A stretch of DNA of 64,000 nt from assembly GCA_949358305.1 (NCBI GenBank), contig CASHSZ010000007.1:62001-126000 (forward strand). The letters are read 5' to 3'. Each line of letters begins with the position of its first letter. Position 1 is the stretch's first letter. The position numbers were made by a program, and so were the translations under genes. The notes under the pieces are model-generated. The model saw only the letters and a list, made by a program, of their open reading frames with translations. It searched no databases and was not told the origin of the DNA. Below are positions 21,042 through 31,704 of the stretch, piece after piece. This stretch comes from Strigamia acuminata (lineage: Eukaryota; Arthropoda; Chilopoda; Geophilomorpha; Linotaeniidae).

Positions 21042-22434
21042 ATGAACACAGAATTGAAACTCGATTTCGATTACCGGATGAATTTTCAGAGAAGGGGAAG
21101 AGCTGTCATATTTAATCATTACATTTATGACATTCCCGGTCTGGCACCACGGGAGCAAGCAGATTTAGACGAATGTCTATTTACTGATATTTTATTGCAT
21201 TGGGGTTTCACTAGGTCTGATATTATTATTGTTCGAAATGCGAGCTACGCCGAGATTATGGATGTATTATACGATTGTAATTAATAAGTTAGATTAGTTT
21301 GTGACGTCATTTATTCTATCTTTTTTTTGTTTTTGTTATTTAGTGGCGAAACGGGAGAATCACAAAGATTACGACGTATTTGCTTGTGCAGTTTCCTCAT
21401 ATGGTGATCAAAACCTGCTTTATTCACGGGACAAACTATTCCCCATTTCAGAGCTGTGGAAAAATTTCACAGACGCCGAGTGTACATCACTTAAAGGCAA
21501 GCCGAAACTCTTCTTTATTCAGGCAGATCCCAAAGCTGAGTTGGATGCGGGGATCAAAATGCAAGATACGAACATCATTCAAGGAAAGGTTCCATGCTTA
21601 AACAAGGAAGCTGAAGACGGCACAAACTTGAAGACTGAGATGGAGATGTCCTCAAATTGTGATAAAAAATCGCCGGATAAAATTCTTGTGATGACTTCAA
21701 ACGACAAAATCGTATTGAAAGACATTGTAGACCCCGAGGACAACAATGAATTGATCACCAACACGCTAACGGATACCAAACAGACGAACGAGAGTAGCCG
21801 AAGAAGTAGTGACGGGAGTATTCGCAGCATGTCGTCGTCATCGCATGATGATTATGATGATTATTATGATGATGATAGTGGTGATGATGATAGCGACAAC
21901 TCCATCCAGTGCCTGAAAAAAGCATCAAAATATCTATTCCGGCAATCACAGAACCGTGAAGCTTTCAGGACTGGCGAGAGTCAGTCTGCGTTCATTGGCT
22001 TGCTGGGGACATGTAAAGGAAACGACGAAGCTATCAAAATCAATCAGATTTTGAAGAATTACCAAAACGAGGCGCTTGCGTTTGATTCCAAGTTGATCGA
22101 GCAGAGTGGAGCGTTTCAAGGACCCCAATATGCTGACATTCTTGTCGCCTTTTCTACGGCTGAGGGTAATTTAAATTTTGGATTTTTAGATTGTTGTTTT
22201 ACTCTTTTTTGTTCTATCACAGATTATTTTTATATACTTTATCATGTTGTGATCGGAGTAAGTGACGTGGATTTATTGAATATTTTGACCATCGTGAATT
22301 CACGGACGTTCAGAAAGGAAGATCGAATCTCTTGTTTCCGTTCCTCATATACAAAATGTATTTCTTGTTTACAATCCACACTCACAAAATTTGTTTATTT
22401 TTGCAATGATTGCCACTTGTATAATCATAAATAA
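21042..22434 (+). CDS. caspase-like protein lacking both catalytic residues (spliced)
   Basis: Exon 1 is 21042-21276, a 67-bp GT-AG intron is 21277-21343, and exon 2 starts at 21344. Joining them (phase 1) keeps a caspase p20 frame. Exon 1 has the p20 start (Y-RM-FQRRGRAVIFNH and LAPREQADLDE, keeping the substrate-binding Arg). Exon 2 has YDVFACAV and GKPKLFFIQA. The catalytic His of SHG is Tyr (SSYG, codon 21400). The catalytic Cys of QAC is Asp (QADP, codon 21526). About 200 residues follow, Ser/Asp-rich with an acidic run near 21845-21900, before p10 begins at ADILVAFSTAEG. The p10 SWR substrate pocket is missing; DLLNILTIVN and LTKFVYF remain. A second in-frame 57-bp intron (22166-22222) is possible. 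Length is about 420-440 aa. Known inactive caspase homologues act as decoys or scaffolds in cell-death pathways; that role is inferred here. A pseudogene is the alternative. Confidence 0.75.
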
Positions 22435-22597
22435 CTTTTGCAGTTAGTCACAGTATACTAAACACACCTGAGAACTCATAAACAAATGCTGTTTCAATAC
22501 GGTAATTACTATTAATTGATTAAATACATTTTAAATTTTTTCTTAAATATTTAAAAGCAATGCCGTTATTTTCCAAATTTAAACAAACATTTTTTAA
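22435..22597. other. short AT-rich spacer
   Basis: Lies between the caspase-like gene and the left edge of the duplicated Copia block. No feature is seen. Confidence 0.5.
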
Positions 22598-22796
22598 AAG
22601 GACAATTAAATAAATTTCACTTTTCAAATCTAACGTTTGTTGTAAAATTGTTGTTATTGTGATGCTTCCATTTAACTTTCTTTATCATTTGACCAGTATT
22701 GCACATATGTCAGGTTTTAAATATGTTATTCAAGATGTGTGCGTGTTAAAACAACTTATATAATCGATTTCCTCTTCAATTTTTTGTTTCCATGAT

Positions 22797-23040
22797 GCGC
22801 AGTTCGCAGCTCATTCGATCAGCGCATGCGCAGCTCTTAGCTCTTTGGCTTAGCGCATGATGCGCAGTTCGCAGCTCATTCAGTCAGCGCATGTGCAACT
22901 CGCAACTCATTCGGTCAGCGCATGCCTCGGCGCATGCGCAGCTCGCAGCTCATTTGGTCAGCGCATGCGCAGCTCGCATCTCATTGGCACAGCGCATGCG
23001 CAGCTCATTGGCACAGCGCATGCGCAGCTCATTGTGTGGC
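22797..23040 (+). repeat. GCGCATGCGCAGCTC minisatellite, copy 1
   Basis: Irregular repeats of about 20-30 bp built from CGCATGCGCAGCTC and CAGCTCATTCGGTCAG. The CATGCGCATG cores are palindromic. The overlapping frames (72 and 74 codons) only read the repeat and are not genes. Confidence 0.85.
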
Positions 23041-24477
23041 GCCTGACACAAAATATTGTACTGCGTCTCAAATAAGAGACCCCCCCTATGTGTTTTCAGC
23101 ACTGGTACAAAAACTCCTCGGTTTTGGAACATTTAGATCGAGGTAACATGATAAAATACCAGGTAACGTTTCGGTAGCGTTTGGCCTTAAGGCCTGGCCA
23201 AAAGCCGCCGGACCGGAAATATAGGGCTTCAATGCTCCGTTGCACAGCCCCAATCCTTCCTTCCAAGTCAGATTTGTCCATGACCATAAGTTGCAGTGGT
23301 GGTATCCCCCAAAATGTATGATCAGAAAAACAACTTAAACCCACTCCAAAAATTCTTAATCAATAGAGTACAATTTAGTCTTCTCTTCTAAGTTGAATGC
23401 TGACTCAAATGATTGTCCACCACTCGTCCTGGAACCTCCAAAAATCTGCGTTGTGTCTAACCTTCGGGACGTTTGAACTTGCTTAACGACGCTCCTCTTG
23501 GCCACCTCTCTCTTAGATGTACAGGCTTGAAAAATCAGTCTACTCACACGTCGTTCAGCTCGGCTCCGGCTCCGTCCCCGCAATAACCCAGGAATGTGCA
23601 GGAAATTCTGATGAAAATCCTGTGGCATCGGCACCAAAAATGTAGCAAGCTGCCCTCTGAATGGAATGGAATTCGTGTTGATGCGGCAACTTTCCCACAA
23701 TAAGGAGAGACTTGCAAAAACTTGATGATTCTCTCAATTGTCACTGGAATTGTGTGTATGTTTCTATGCTTGACACAATAAACCAATCTTTCTGCACTGA
23801 ATTTCACACCTCCTTTATCATCAAAGTCATGATTACAAGTGGCTAAACAAGAGCCAAAACTACAAATAACAAAATTTTCAATAATGGGTCAGCATGTGAC
23901 CAACAATAATAACCAAGGATAATGTCACATAACAAGAAAAAGAACAAGCAATTACAACAATAACATTGCATCAGACAGCATACCGCATGGGTCTATTTTT
24001 AACCTCAAATTTCTAAATAGAACACTAAACACATCATTGTTTTAAAATAACCCTTCTTTTTCAACTTAGGGTTAAAAATCAGGTTTACATAAGTTTTTTC
24101 AATGAGAACAATATTATTTTAACATCAAAGGCAACTCTAAAACCTCCTTGACTCGAAATACACTTTATTCAATAATAAAAACCTCGTAATAAATTTACCC
24201 CTGTTAATCTTACAAGTATAGGCAAAAAACCGTTGTTAAAAACCAGCAGGAAATACAAATTCGGATATAAATTGATGATGCAAATCTTTATTAGTTTTTC
24301 TCAAACCTAACTAGGTAAAAACTATATTGAAATGAAAAACGAACACCTGCTTGAACAAGGAATTGAATTATTTCATCATCTCCGACTTAACAATGCATTC
24401 GGCATTACAATTGACTCAATTACGTGCGGAAAGCCCAAGACCAAAATACTCTGAGTTAAAAATCTTATGTGACGTAA
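23041..24477. other. Copia 5' region without a recognisable gag or 5' LTR
   Basis: Several 60-114-codon frames exist on both strands but none shows a gag zinc knuckle. On the minus strand at about 23628-23645 there is TTTTTGGTGCCGATGCC, which resembles a primer-binding motif, without a matching LTR. DNA near 24350-24470 has a short open stretch (LRLNNAFGITIDSI) that could be worn gag. The sequence of the 3' LTR (28952) does not occur here. Confidence 0.5.
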
Positions 24478-27400
24478 TTGGACCTCAAACCAACTTTCCA
24501 AATTGTTGCTCGCAACAAAAGCAAGAAACGTGGCAAGAACTCGGCATCCAAACCCGAGGACAATCGCCCGAGAGGAAGTTCCCATCCGGTTCGCAACGCA
24601 GTATTTTTCGTCAATGCCCCACAGATTTTTGAACGTCCTGTCGCCCACCTAATGCAATCCAATGAATGGATCGTTGATTGCGGTGCCACAGATCACGTCT
24701 CCCACGTGAGGTCGTGGTTTTCTGAGTTCATGAACATTGTCCCATTTGACATCGAATTGGGACAGGGAAAATCACAGGTGACCGGAAGAGGAACTGTTGC
24801 ATTGCAAACACGCGTGGACAATTCTCATTGTAATGTGACGTTGACGAATGTACTTTATGCGCCAAATTTTGAGGCGAATTTGATCTCAGTATCGAAAATC
24901 GATAAGACACGTCACCATATTCACATCTTTAACGGAGAAATCAACGTCTATCAAACGGATATTACGAATGCTATTTTACGAGCAAAGGAAAAGGGAGGAC
25001 TTTATTATGTGGATGGGTTGTGCACTAATCCGACAATTGCTACTGTGACTTCACCGATTATTCAACAATCACCCGTTCAGACATTTGTCACGACGGAAGA
25101 GGACTTCGTGCACATTCCGAAGCCAAAGAAGCAGAAGCCACAGCAACGAAATATCTCGGATTTCAGGATTCAAATGCCGTCATTACCTGCGACAGAGGCC
25201 CCGATGTCAATTCCGGTTGCCACCAATCCTTTACCTCCTCCACAATCCTTGCCTGTCCTCACCAATCCTCCAACCCCATCCTATGCTGATGTTATCCAAC
25301 ACATCCCAAGCAATCCTTTGCCTATTCCATCTCCTCCTTCCGTCCAATCCACCAATAATTCTTCTCAATCACAAAAGAAGATTATTGCTAATCCTGTCCA
25401 ATTGCCAAAGAAAGTCCTAGCCAATCCCGTTTCTGTCAAGGATGCAACCGGGTTGTGGCATAGTCGCCTTGGACATCTCCATACCAACGCGATGCGGTTA
25501 TTAGCCAATAATGACCATGTTTATGGACTTGAACCGGCGGAAGTGTCACAAGAATTAGCATGCAATGACTGCCGGATTGCGAAATCTATTAGGGCTTCTC
25601 ACAAGCCGGATCCTCATCCTTGTACCTCCAAACCTCTTGACCTCTTACATATGGATGTTTGGGGGCCATATCCAGTTCCTTCATTTGGTGGTGCTCGCTT
25701 CGTTCTCACCGTTATTGACGATGCAACGAGATACACCTGGATCACCCCCTTAGCACAAAAATCTCAAGTCTTCTCGTGTTTCAAAGAAATTGTCGCCAGG
25801 GTTGAGCGTGTCGCCAACACACGTGTCAAAGCCATACGCACTGATAGGGGCGGCGAATTCTTATCGAATGAATTCCAACAGTATTTGAAGGACAAAGGGA
25901 TCCAGGGTCAGCGAACAAATCCTTCGAGCCCTCAAATGAACGGCACAGCCGAGAGGATCAACCGGACAATGGCTGACCACATTCGGGCTGTACAAGAGGA
26001 AACGAAACTTCCAGCCGCTTTATGGGCAGAGATCGCTGTCAATTTCGCATACATCAAAAATCGTAGCCCACATTCTCGGCTGAACAATCAGGTGCCATAT
26101 ATTCTTTGGCGACAGCGTGCTCTTTCCTTGCGTCATCTGAGAAAAATTGGATCTAAGTGCTGGGTGCACTTCACTGCACCGGGACGCAGGAAACTCGACC
26201 CAAGAGCCTGGGAGGGATTTCTCGTGGGTTACGCCACTGGCACGCGTGGTTACCGTGTCTGGAATCCTATAGACAATAGCGTAACGGAGTCAATTCACGT
26301 GCGCATTGATGAGCATCAGTCTTACAAAAAGACACTGCGGAACCAAAACGGCAACCACTATCCAATTTACGAAGAACCCGACGTTGGTCAACAACCTCGA
26401 GTCACTTTTGACGATAGTGTCCAATATCTGGACTGGCCCAAGAATGATTCTGATGAAGATTCATCTAATGCATCGGATGATAGCAATAATGACCCCGATG
26501 ATGACGATGACGATGGAAATGGAGAAGTTTCGAGGTCAATATCCATTCCTTTGGTACATCTATCGCCACTTGCGACGCCTGAACGTCAATTACTTGAAGC
26601 GTGCGCACTGGCATTACCGGGTTCAGCAGATATGCGACGTTCGGTATCACATTCTACCTTTTTTCAAGAGGAGCAGGACACCGATGAAGATATCGATCAA
26701 CTCAATGATGATGCCATTCGGTCGTACGCAGAATCACAACAGTTTGATTCACCCAATATTTCATCAGCTCCTGTCACCTCTCCTGATCTTTCTCCACCAG
26801 GCACGCCGAGCCGCTTCGTTACATTACGCAGAAGGCAAGGTGAAAATATTCTTCAGCACACCCTACCCATATTCGATCAAGGAGCAATGTCACCATTGCC
26901 AACTGGTTCGACGCTGGTTCCAGCTCATGGGAACAGGACATCTTTCATGTGGCGTTATGTGGGTGGAGATACTGTCTTTAGAAGATGGGTTCGCGAAGAA
27001 CACTTAAGGAAAGATCAACGACCAGGATCGATTGACGCGGACGTCTATTATTTTCCGCAACCTGGCATGAGACTTCGATCCCGCAACGAAATTGAAGCAT
27101 TCTGTCTAGTGAACGAACTCCCTTACAATCCTGAATTGTTCTTCTTCGGTGTTATGGAACATTCATTACCGTTAATACCTCCGGCCCGACATGCAGCTCA
27201 CCTTTGCCGTACGGAGCCGTCATCATATTCCGAAATATCGACTTTTCCTGATGCTCCGAAATGGCGTGAGGCCGTTGATTATGAATTGAACATCTTTAAA
27301 GAAAGACAAGTCTATCAAGAAGTTCCAAAGCCGCCCAACGCTACAGTCTTAGGCTGTAAATGGATTTTTAAGTTAAAAACAGATTTAAGCGGCAAAATAT

Positions 27401-28737
27401 CGTGTTATCGTGCTCGACTTGTTGCACAAGGCTTTCGCCAAACCATCGGGGTAGATTACGACGAGGTCTTCAGCCCAGTCGTGAATTTCGTGTTAATCCG
27501 ACTTTTCTTCTGTCTTCTGGTCGTCCTCAGAGGATGGAAGGATGCCCACCTCGACGTCAAGAGTGCATACCTGTATGGGGACCTGAAGCACAAGGTATAC
27601 ATGCGCATCCCCGCAGGTGCAACCTGTTCGACTCCCGGCAACATTTGGTTGCTTGTTAGATCCCTCTACGGTCTCCACCAATCAGGGAGGGAGTGGTACG
27701 AAAAGTTGGATGGAACCCTTCGAGCCCTCGGTTTTCGGAAGATGCCCGCGTGCAATTGTGTGTACATTTACGGCAATTGCGCCATCATGCTTATCTACGT
27801 GGATGACATCGTTCTATTCTACGCTTCCGACACCGTATTGACTCGAATTATCCGACTTATCTCGTCCAAATTCGACATTGTTAATCTTGGTCCCATCACG
27901 AAATTATTGGGAGTCGAATTTATTCGCGACGCCGGACGGACTTTCATCACACAACGAGGCTACATCACAAAGCTCGTTAAGAAGTTCGAAGTTTCCATCA
28001 ACCGTCTCGTAAAAGTTCCCGTCACACCTGGGACGACACTCGTGAAGGGGTCAACCGATAATCTACCGGACTTTCCATACCGATCCCTAATCGGTTCTCT
28101 TTTATTTCTCGCGTCGAGAACACGCCCCGATATCTTATTTTCGGTTATTTCACTGAGCCAATTCAACACGTGTTACAACAAAACACACATCCGAGCCCTC
28201 TCGCAAGTTCTCCAATACGTGGCTAACACCGTGGATTACCGAATCGAACTTTCAAACTGCAATTCTAGCCAGTTGTGGGCCTTCACGAATGCGTCGTGGG
28301 CAAGTGAACCGACAACGTCTCTAAGTTTCGGTGGTTATGTCAACTTTATCGGAAATGTGCCTATTGGCTGGTCGTGCCGAAAACAATCAACGGTTGCATG
28401 TTCTACTATGGAAGCGGAATTCCTCGCCCTAGTAGAATGTGTAAAGGAATCCTTCTGGCTCGACCACATTTACTCCGAATTTCCCGTTCTCGACAGGCAA
28501 TCCCGACCAATGATCTATTCCGACGCTCTCTCGGCCATCCAGTTTACTGAGAATGACGTGGAAAATTCCAAGACCAAACATATCCGCGTCAAATATCATT
28601 GGCTGCGAGAGTGGTATAAGGCGGGATGTTTCGACCTTCATAAAGTATCCGGTGAACAGAACATTGCGGACATTTTCACCAAATGGCTTAGTTCCGAACG
28701 TTTAAAGTCGTTGATTTCCAAGATCTTCCGGCACTGA
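24478..28737 (+). CDS. Ty1/Copia pol polyprotein (PR-IN-RT-RH), copy 1
   Basis: A 1420-codon open frame following directly on a TAA, so its N-terminus is not native and no ATG occurs before about residue 59. Domains in order: aspartic protease with DCGATDH (residues 67-73; the usual motif is DSG or DTG); GAG-pre-integrase HHCC (LWHSRLGHLH ... CNDCRIAK); integrase with D in LLHMDVWG, D456 in RTDRGGEF and E in NGTAERINRT; RT with LDVKSAYLYGDL and YVDD (1107-1110); RNase H. In RNase H the DADW-type motif reads TNASW (N1271), so a metal-binding Asp is lost. The element makes DNA copies of its RNA and integrates them, but without gag, 5' LTR and an intact RNase H this copy is probably not autonomous. 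Asp/Ser-rich spacer DNA lies at about 26420-26520. Confidence 0.9.
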   Translation: MDLKPTFQIVARNKSKKRGKNSASKPEDNRPRGSSHPVRNAVFFVNAPQIFERPVAHLMQSNEWIVDCGATDHVSHVRSWFSEFMNIVPFDIELGQGKSQVTGRGTVALQTRVDNSHCNVTLTNVLYAPNFEANLISVSKIDKTRHHIHIFNGEINVYQTDITNAILRAKEKGGLYYVDGLCTNPTIATVTSPIIQQSPVQTFVTTEEDFVHIPKPKKQKPQQRNISDFRIQMPSLPATEAPMSIPVATNPLPPPQSLPVLTNPPTPSYADVIQHIPSNPLPIPSPPSVQSTNNSSQSQKKIIANPVQLPKKVLANPVSVKDATGLWHSRLGHLHTNAMRLLANNDHVYGLEPAEVSQELACNDCRIAKSIRASHKPDPHPCTSKPLDLLHMDVWGPYPVPSFGGARFVLTVIDDATRYTWITPLAQKSQVFSCFKEIVARVERVANTRVKAIRTDRGGEFLSNEFQQYLKDKGIQGQRTNPSSPQMNGTAERINRTMADHIRAVQEETKLPAALWAEIAVNFAYIKNRSPHSRLNNQVPYILWRQRALSLRHLRKIGSKCWVHFTAPGRRKLDPRAWEGFLVGYATGTRGYRVWNPIDNSVTESIHVRIDEHQSYKKTLRNQNGNHYPIYEEPDVGQQPRVTFDDSVQYLDWPKNDSDEDSSNASDDSNNDPDDDDDDGNGEVSRSISIPLVHLSPLATPERQLLEACALALPGSADMRRSVSHSTFFQEEQDTDEDIDQLNDDAIRSYAESQQFDSPNISSAPVTSPDLSPPGTPSRFVTLRRRQGENILQHTLPIFDQGAMSPLPTGSTLVPAHGNRTSFMWRYVGGDTVFRRWVREEHLRKDQRPGSIDADVYYFPQPGMRLRSRNEIEAFCLVNELPYNPELFFFGVMEHSLPLIPPARHAAHLCRTEPSSYSEISTFPDAPKWREAVDYELNIFKERQVYQEVPKPPNATVLGCKWIFKLKTDLSGKISCYRARLVAQGFRQTIGVDYDEVFSPVVNFVLIRLFFCLLVVLRGWKDAHLDVKSAYLYGDLKHKVYMRIPAGATCSTPGNIWLLVRSLYGLHQSGREWYEKLDGTLRALGFRKMPACNCVYIYGNCAIMLIYVDDIVLFYASDTVLTRIIRLISSKFDIVNLGPITKLLGVEFIRDAGRTFITQRGYITKLVKKFEVSINRLVKVPVTPGTTLVKGSTDNLPDFPYRSLIGSLLFLASRTRPDILFSVISLSQFNTCYNKTHIRALSQVLQYVANTVDYRIELSNCNSSQLWAFTNASWASEPTTSLSFGGYVNFIGNVPIGWSCRKQSTVACSTMEAEFLALVECVKESFWLDHIYSEFPVLDRQSRPMIYSDALSAIQFTENDVENSKTKHIRVKYHWLREWYKAGCFDLHKVSGEQNIADIFTKWLSSERLKSLISKIFRH

Positions 28738-28939
28738 TTTCACCGTGACTTTATTGCGACTTCCTTTATTTATTATTCCCGATTGTGAGGATCATCGAGT
28801 TCCAGTGGGAATATTCGGGCTTCCGTAGCGTTCTTCAATTATAGTACCCGGCTTGATGATTCGACTTTATTGTTTATTTTATCCGATATACACTGTAATT
28901 CCAGTGTCTGTTCACGATTTCCCCGATCCTATTTCCATC

Positions 28940-28950
28940 GAAAGGGGGAA
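28940..28950 (+). promoter_or_regulatory. Copia polypurine tract
   Basis: GAAAGGGGGAA directly before the TG of the 3' LTR, where plus-strand DNA synthesis would be primed. The matching site in copy 2 is near 63573-63583. Confidence 0.75.
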
Positions 28951-28951
28951 T

Positions 28952-29346
28952 TGTTGGTTTTGAGAAACCCAAATCATATGTGTCGATGTGATATAGGATC
29001 ACTTTTGATCATTGATTTATTTTTTATCTCGATATATTTATCACATTTATTTAATTAACTGTCTATTGAATATTGTTCCGACATTTATCTGTATTTATAA
29101 GTTTAAGCATGAGGTATCATGCATTCTCCAGTCGAATCTTATGTTATCACATGTTTATTTATATTTGTAATGCTTAATGCCGACACTAGGTGTCGTTGTT
29201 TACTGTTCTCTTGTTTTTCAATATGGCGGCACACAGTGCTTCTCTGCTCTGCCTTTTCTCAACTCCAGAATGGAGCCAATTTGTAAGTTGTTTCATTTCA
29301 ATTAAACATATTATTGTTTTAGTTGTTAGTGTTCATCATTAGAACA
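28952..29346 (+). mobile_element. Copia 3' LTR, copy 1
   Basis: Begins TGTTGGTTTTGAG right after a polypurine tract and ends ...TTAGAACA, giving TGTT/AACA ends and 395 bp. A TATTTATAAG box lies at about 29091. The right end is set by the inverted termini only, since no 5' LTR exists to compare. The next 21 bp are the same in both copies of the block. Confidence 0.65.
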
Positions 29347-29649
29347 CCTTTTGTGTTTTGTTCAAGCGCATATAAGCGGCCTTAAGCCGCGCGCTCTTGT
29401 CTCGGCAATTAACGTCGTCCTTACGTCCGTGTCGGCGACACGGCGCCTTGCCAATTCGCTTCCACACTCGGTTATCGCCGAATTTGCGCCGTTTGCCTCT
29501 GCTACTAATGTTCAGAGACAGTAGTTGACGACCAACAAGCCATCGTTTCACCTGGAGCTGACCTTGAGGTAGCACAGAGACCGAGGACACGAGCAACAAG
29601 GAACGTCGAGGTCAACTATAAAGACCTGTCGTCGGGGGAGGAGGCTACC

Positions 29650-29925
29650 ATGGCGAACTACCACAACTTGCCCCCGTCAAGACCACCGAAGCGAGGTTTA
29701 AAAGTGTCCGAGACGGTGCGTATGGAACCAGTAGTCGACCAAGCACAGCCGGGTCCAAGTGTTGCAAACACTCATCCAGTAGGAGAGACGGTAAACGTTA
29801 ACTTACCTGCAAAGAAGGCTGGAAGAGGTGGCACCAGCCAAACTCAACTCTACAGCAAGGAGGACGCAGAGCACACTCGTTTATTGCTAAAGCGGATGGC
29901 TGATAAGAAAATTAGCAAGCAATAA
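29650..29925 (+). CDS. hypothetical 91-aa ORF, possibly the last exon of a larger gene
   Basis: Not recognised. The ATG frame is open further upstream to a good 3' splice site: TACTAAT followed by TTCAG, exon from 29516. This would add about 45 residues, including RPRTRATRNVEVNYKDLSS. The protein is polar, with Pro/Lys/Arg-rich segments (PPSRPPKRGLK) and a Lys-rich C-terminus (RLLLKRMADKKISKQ). The Arg-rich then NYKDL pattern recalls the tails of some retroelement polyproteins, but that is weak. An AATAAA follows at about 30034. Confidence 0.35.
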   Translation: MANYHNLPPSRPPKRGLKVSETVRMEPVVDQAQPGPSVANTHPVGETVNVNLPAKKAGRGGTSQTQLYSKEDAEHTRLLLKRMADKKISKQ

Positions 29926-30104
29926 TGTAACGATAGCAAAGCTTAATTGATTGTAATTAGCAACAATGATTTTGTGTAATAATGCTCACTGCTATAGCAA
30001 CAGCAGTTCTGGAATGCAGAATGATTTAAGATGAATAAATGTACAGACGTGTGAGAGTTTCTCCCAAACCAATGGCTGGTTATTTGTGTATACAGAACAC
30101 ATCA

Positions 30105-30799
30105 TCAGCAATTTAATTAATCCCACAGCAGCTTTGTCACATTACATTAGAACAGCAGAGAATATCGTGTTATCGGACGATAAATCAATTTGGTTGACGT
30201 GCCGTCAGACGCGCAGCGCATATCCCATAGAAGCTGAATTAGCTAGCATGAATGAGAATTTACACGCAGAAATCATGTTCACACAAGATGATTTTAAAAC
30301 TCCTTGTGACAAAACAAAAATACAATGTTTGAATTCAGAAAAACTTCAACATTTCAATTCGTTGATGCTTACTTACGTCGCCGGAATGAGGCAATTAATT
30401 GTAAGTAGACAGATGGGTTTTGTTTCATACTACGAGGACAAAAGGCGAATAGACAGCAATTACTCTGCATCGGGATTACATATTGCTAGCTTCTGTATCC
30501 CGTCTATTATTAAACACGGTAATGTTGTCTACCGACAATACGCCAGCAATGTTCAATGGATCGAAGGTTTAGGACTTATTTCGACTGCGGATATATGCCG
30601 CGGCGACGTTTTGGTTATCAACGAATCAGTTGACTTGGATGATTTTGTAAGAGCTGACATGAGCAATTTTGAAAATGCATTAAATTATGAGATGCCAAAT
30701 TTAGACGACACTCTTATGAAAAGTGGCGGCGAGTTAAGCTATCAGTATGAGAACAGGCGCGCTTACAGACCCAAAATGTGTTTGTACGCGCCACTCTAA
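30105..30799 (+). pseudogene. truncated copy of the orphan gene at 31705-33642 (3' part)
   Basis: From ATCAGCAATTT onward this matches 32945-33642 at roughly 95% by eye and shares the same stop and the next ~12 bp. It covers the last ~230 codons, from SNLINPTAALSHYIRT to MCLYAPL. The frame is open with no stop, but there is no native start: upstream DNA is unrelated. A splice-acceptor-like TATACAG at 30089-30095 could attach it to an upstream exon, so expression is not excluded. It keeps its frame better than the parent copy. Confidence 0.65.
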
Positions 30800-31704
30800 A
30801 ATCAATAAAACCACTAAAAAATTCTGATTAAAAACACTAGCATGTGAAATCGTTAAAAAAATTAAATGAAAGTGCGTTTATAGTGTCTGGAGCCTGATTC
30901 TGATACTGATACTTCTGCTTTTACATCCTCCGAGTGCTTCATTTTCAGATCTTCTATGATCTCTTTGGTTGTTCCTTTGGGACGCTCTGCTTGCGTTTAA
31001 TTTCCATTTATTCCCTTTGTCTCTGATGATGTCTACTCTGATTCTGATTCTGAAGAAATAAAATGTACAGTTGTTACAAAAGAATCGTCACCCTCTTAAT
31101 CATTTGAGAAATCTTCTCCTCCCTCCTTTTCTCTTGGGAAGTATCCACTTCGGTCAGTATGATCAGTTTTGGCTGTTATATGTAGGGAGAAATTCCGGCC
31201 GTTCTAATGTTAGTCTGGACAATTATGAAATGACCGATTTTACTCTTGTTCGACTCGAAAAGGTGACCTTCTCCCATTGGCCGAGCCGCATTACTCTTAA
31301 CCCAAGTCTGTATTATTACAACAACTAGGAAAAGTAGTTTTTATTTTTATTATATCTGTACATTGTAATGTATTTCTGGTGTTTCGGTCTATATTTTTTG
31401 ATCACTGCACCAGTGATACGGATCGGCCAGTCGGAGAAGGACACCTTTTTGAGTGGAACAAGAGTGTAGAAGCATTTACTAAGGTTCTGGATTCTTAATC
31501 TAGATGATACTCTGTGATAGCGTCTTCCAGATTAAATGAAAATAGAATATAATTTTAATTTTATTGAGGTTTGATATTGAAATTTATTTACTTATTTTAA
31601 AAAAAAGACACTTTTAAAATTGTTAAAATATTGACATTCATTTTTCATTCATTTAAACTAATTTCAATTTTCATTTTTCAGTATTATTATTATTATTTAA
31701 AAAA
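30800..31704. other. intergenic DNA between the two orphan-gene copies
   Basis: AT-rich, with a TCTGATTCTGATTCTGA run near 31035-31052. An 85-codon frame at 31071 lacks a convincing start and has no recognisable content. Confidence 0.5.

Larger units (their letters stand above)
22598..29367 (+). repeat. duplicated block, copy 1 (Copia-containing)
   Basis: This at least 6770-bp stretch matches 57231-64000 at a constant offset of 34633. I noticed about five substitutions, for example a Ser/Pro change in the pol product and silent changes near 24995, 26297 and 27388. The match starts at AAGGACAATTAAAT and runs to the end of the window in copy 2, so its right edge is unknown. It includes about 1.9 kb left of the Copia ORF and at least 21 bp right of the Copia LTR. 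Hence the block was copied as DNA and not by two element insertions. Confidence 0.9.

Noticed and set aside
22857-23146. 72- and 74-codon frames with AQLI/CAAHW repeats
   Set aside because: They only translate the GCGCATGCGCAGCTC minisatellite; the same holds for the copy at 57490.
23356-23807. Minus frames of 87-114 codons beside a TGGTGCC-like motif
   Set aside because: No gag or other domain can be seen, three frames overlap, and no LTR adjoins the primer-like motif.
26306-27007. 233-codon frame inside the Copia pol gene
   Set aside because: It is the alternative frame of the linker between integrase and RT, Met/Ile/His-rich and without motifs.
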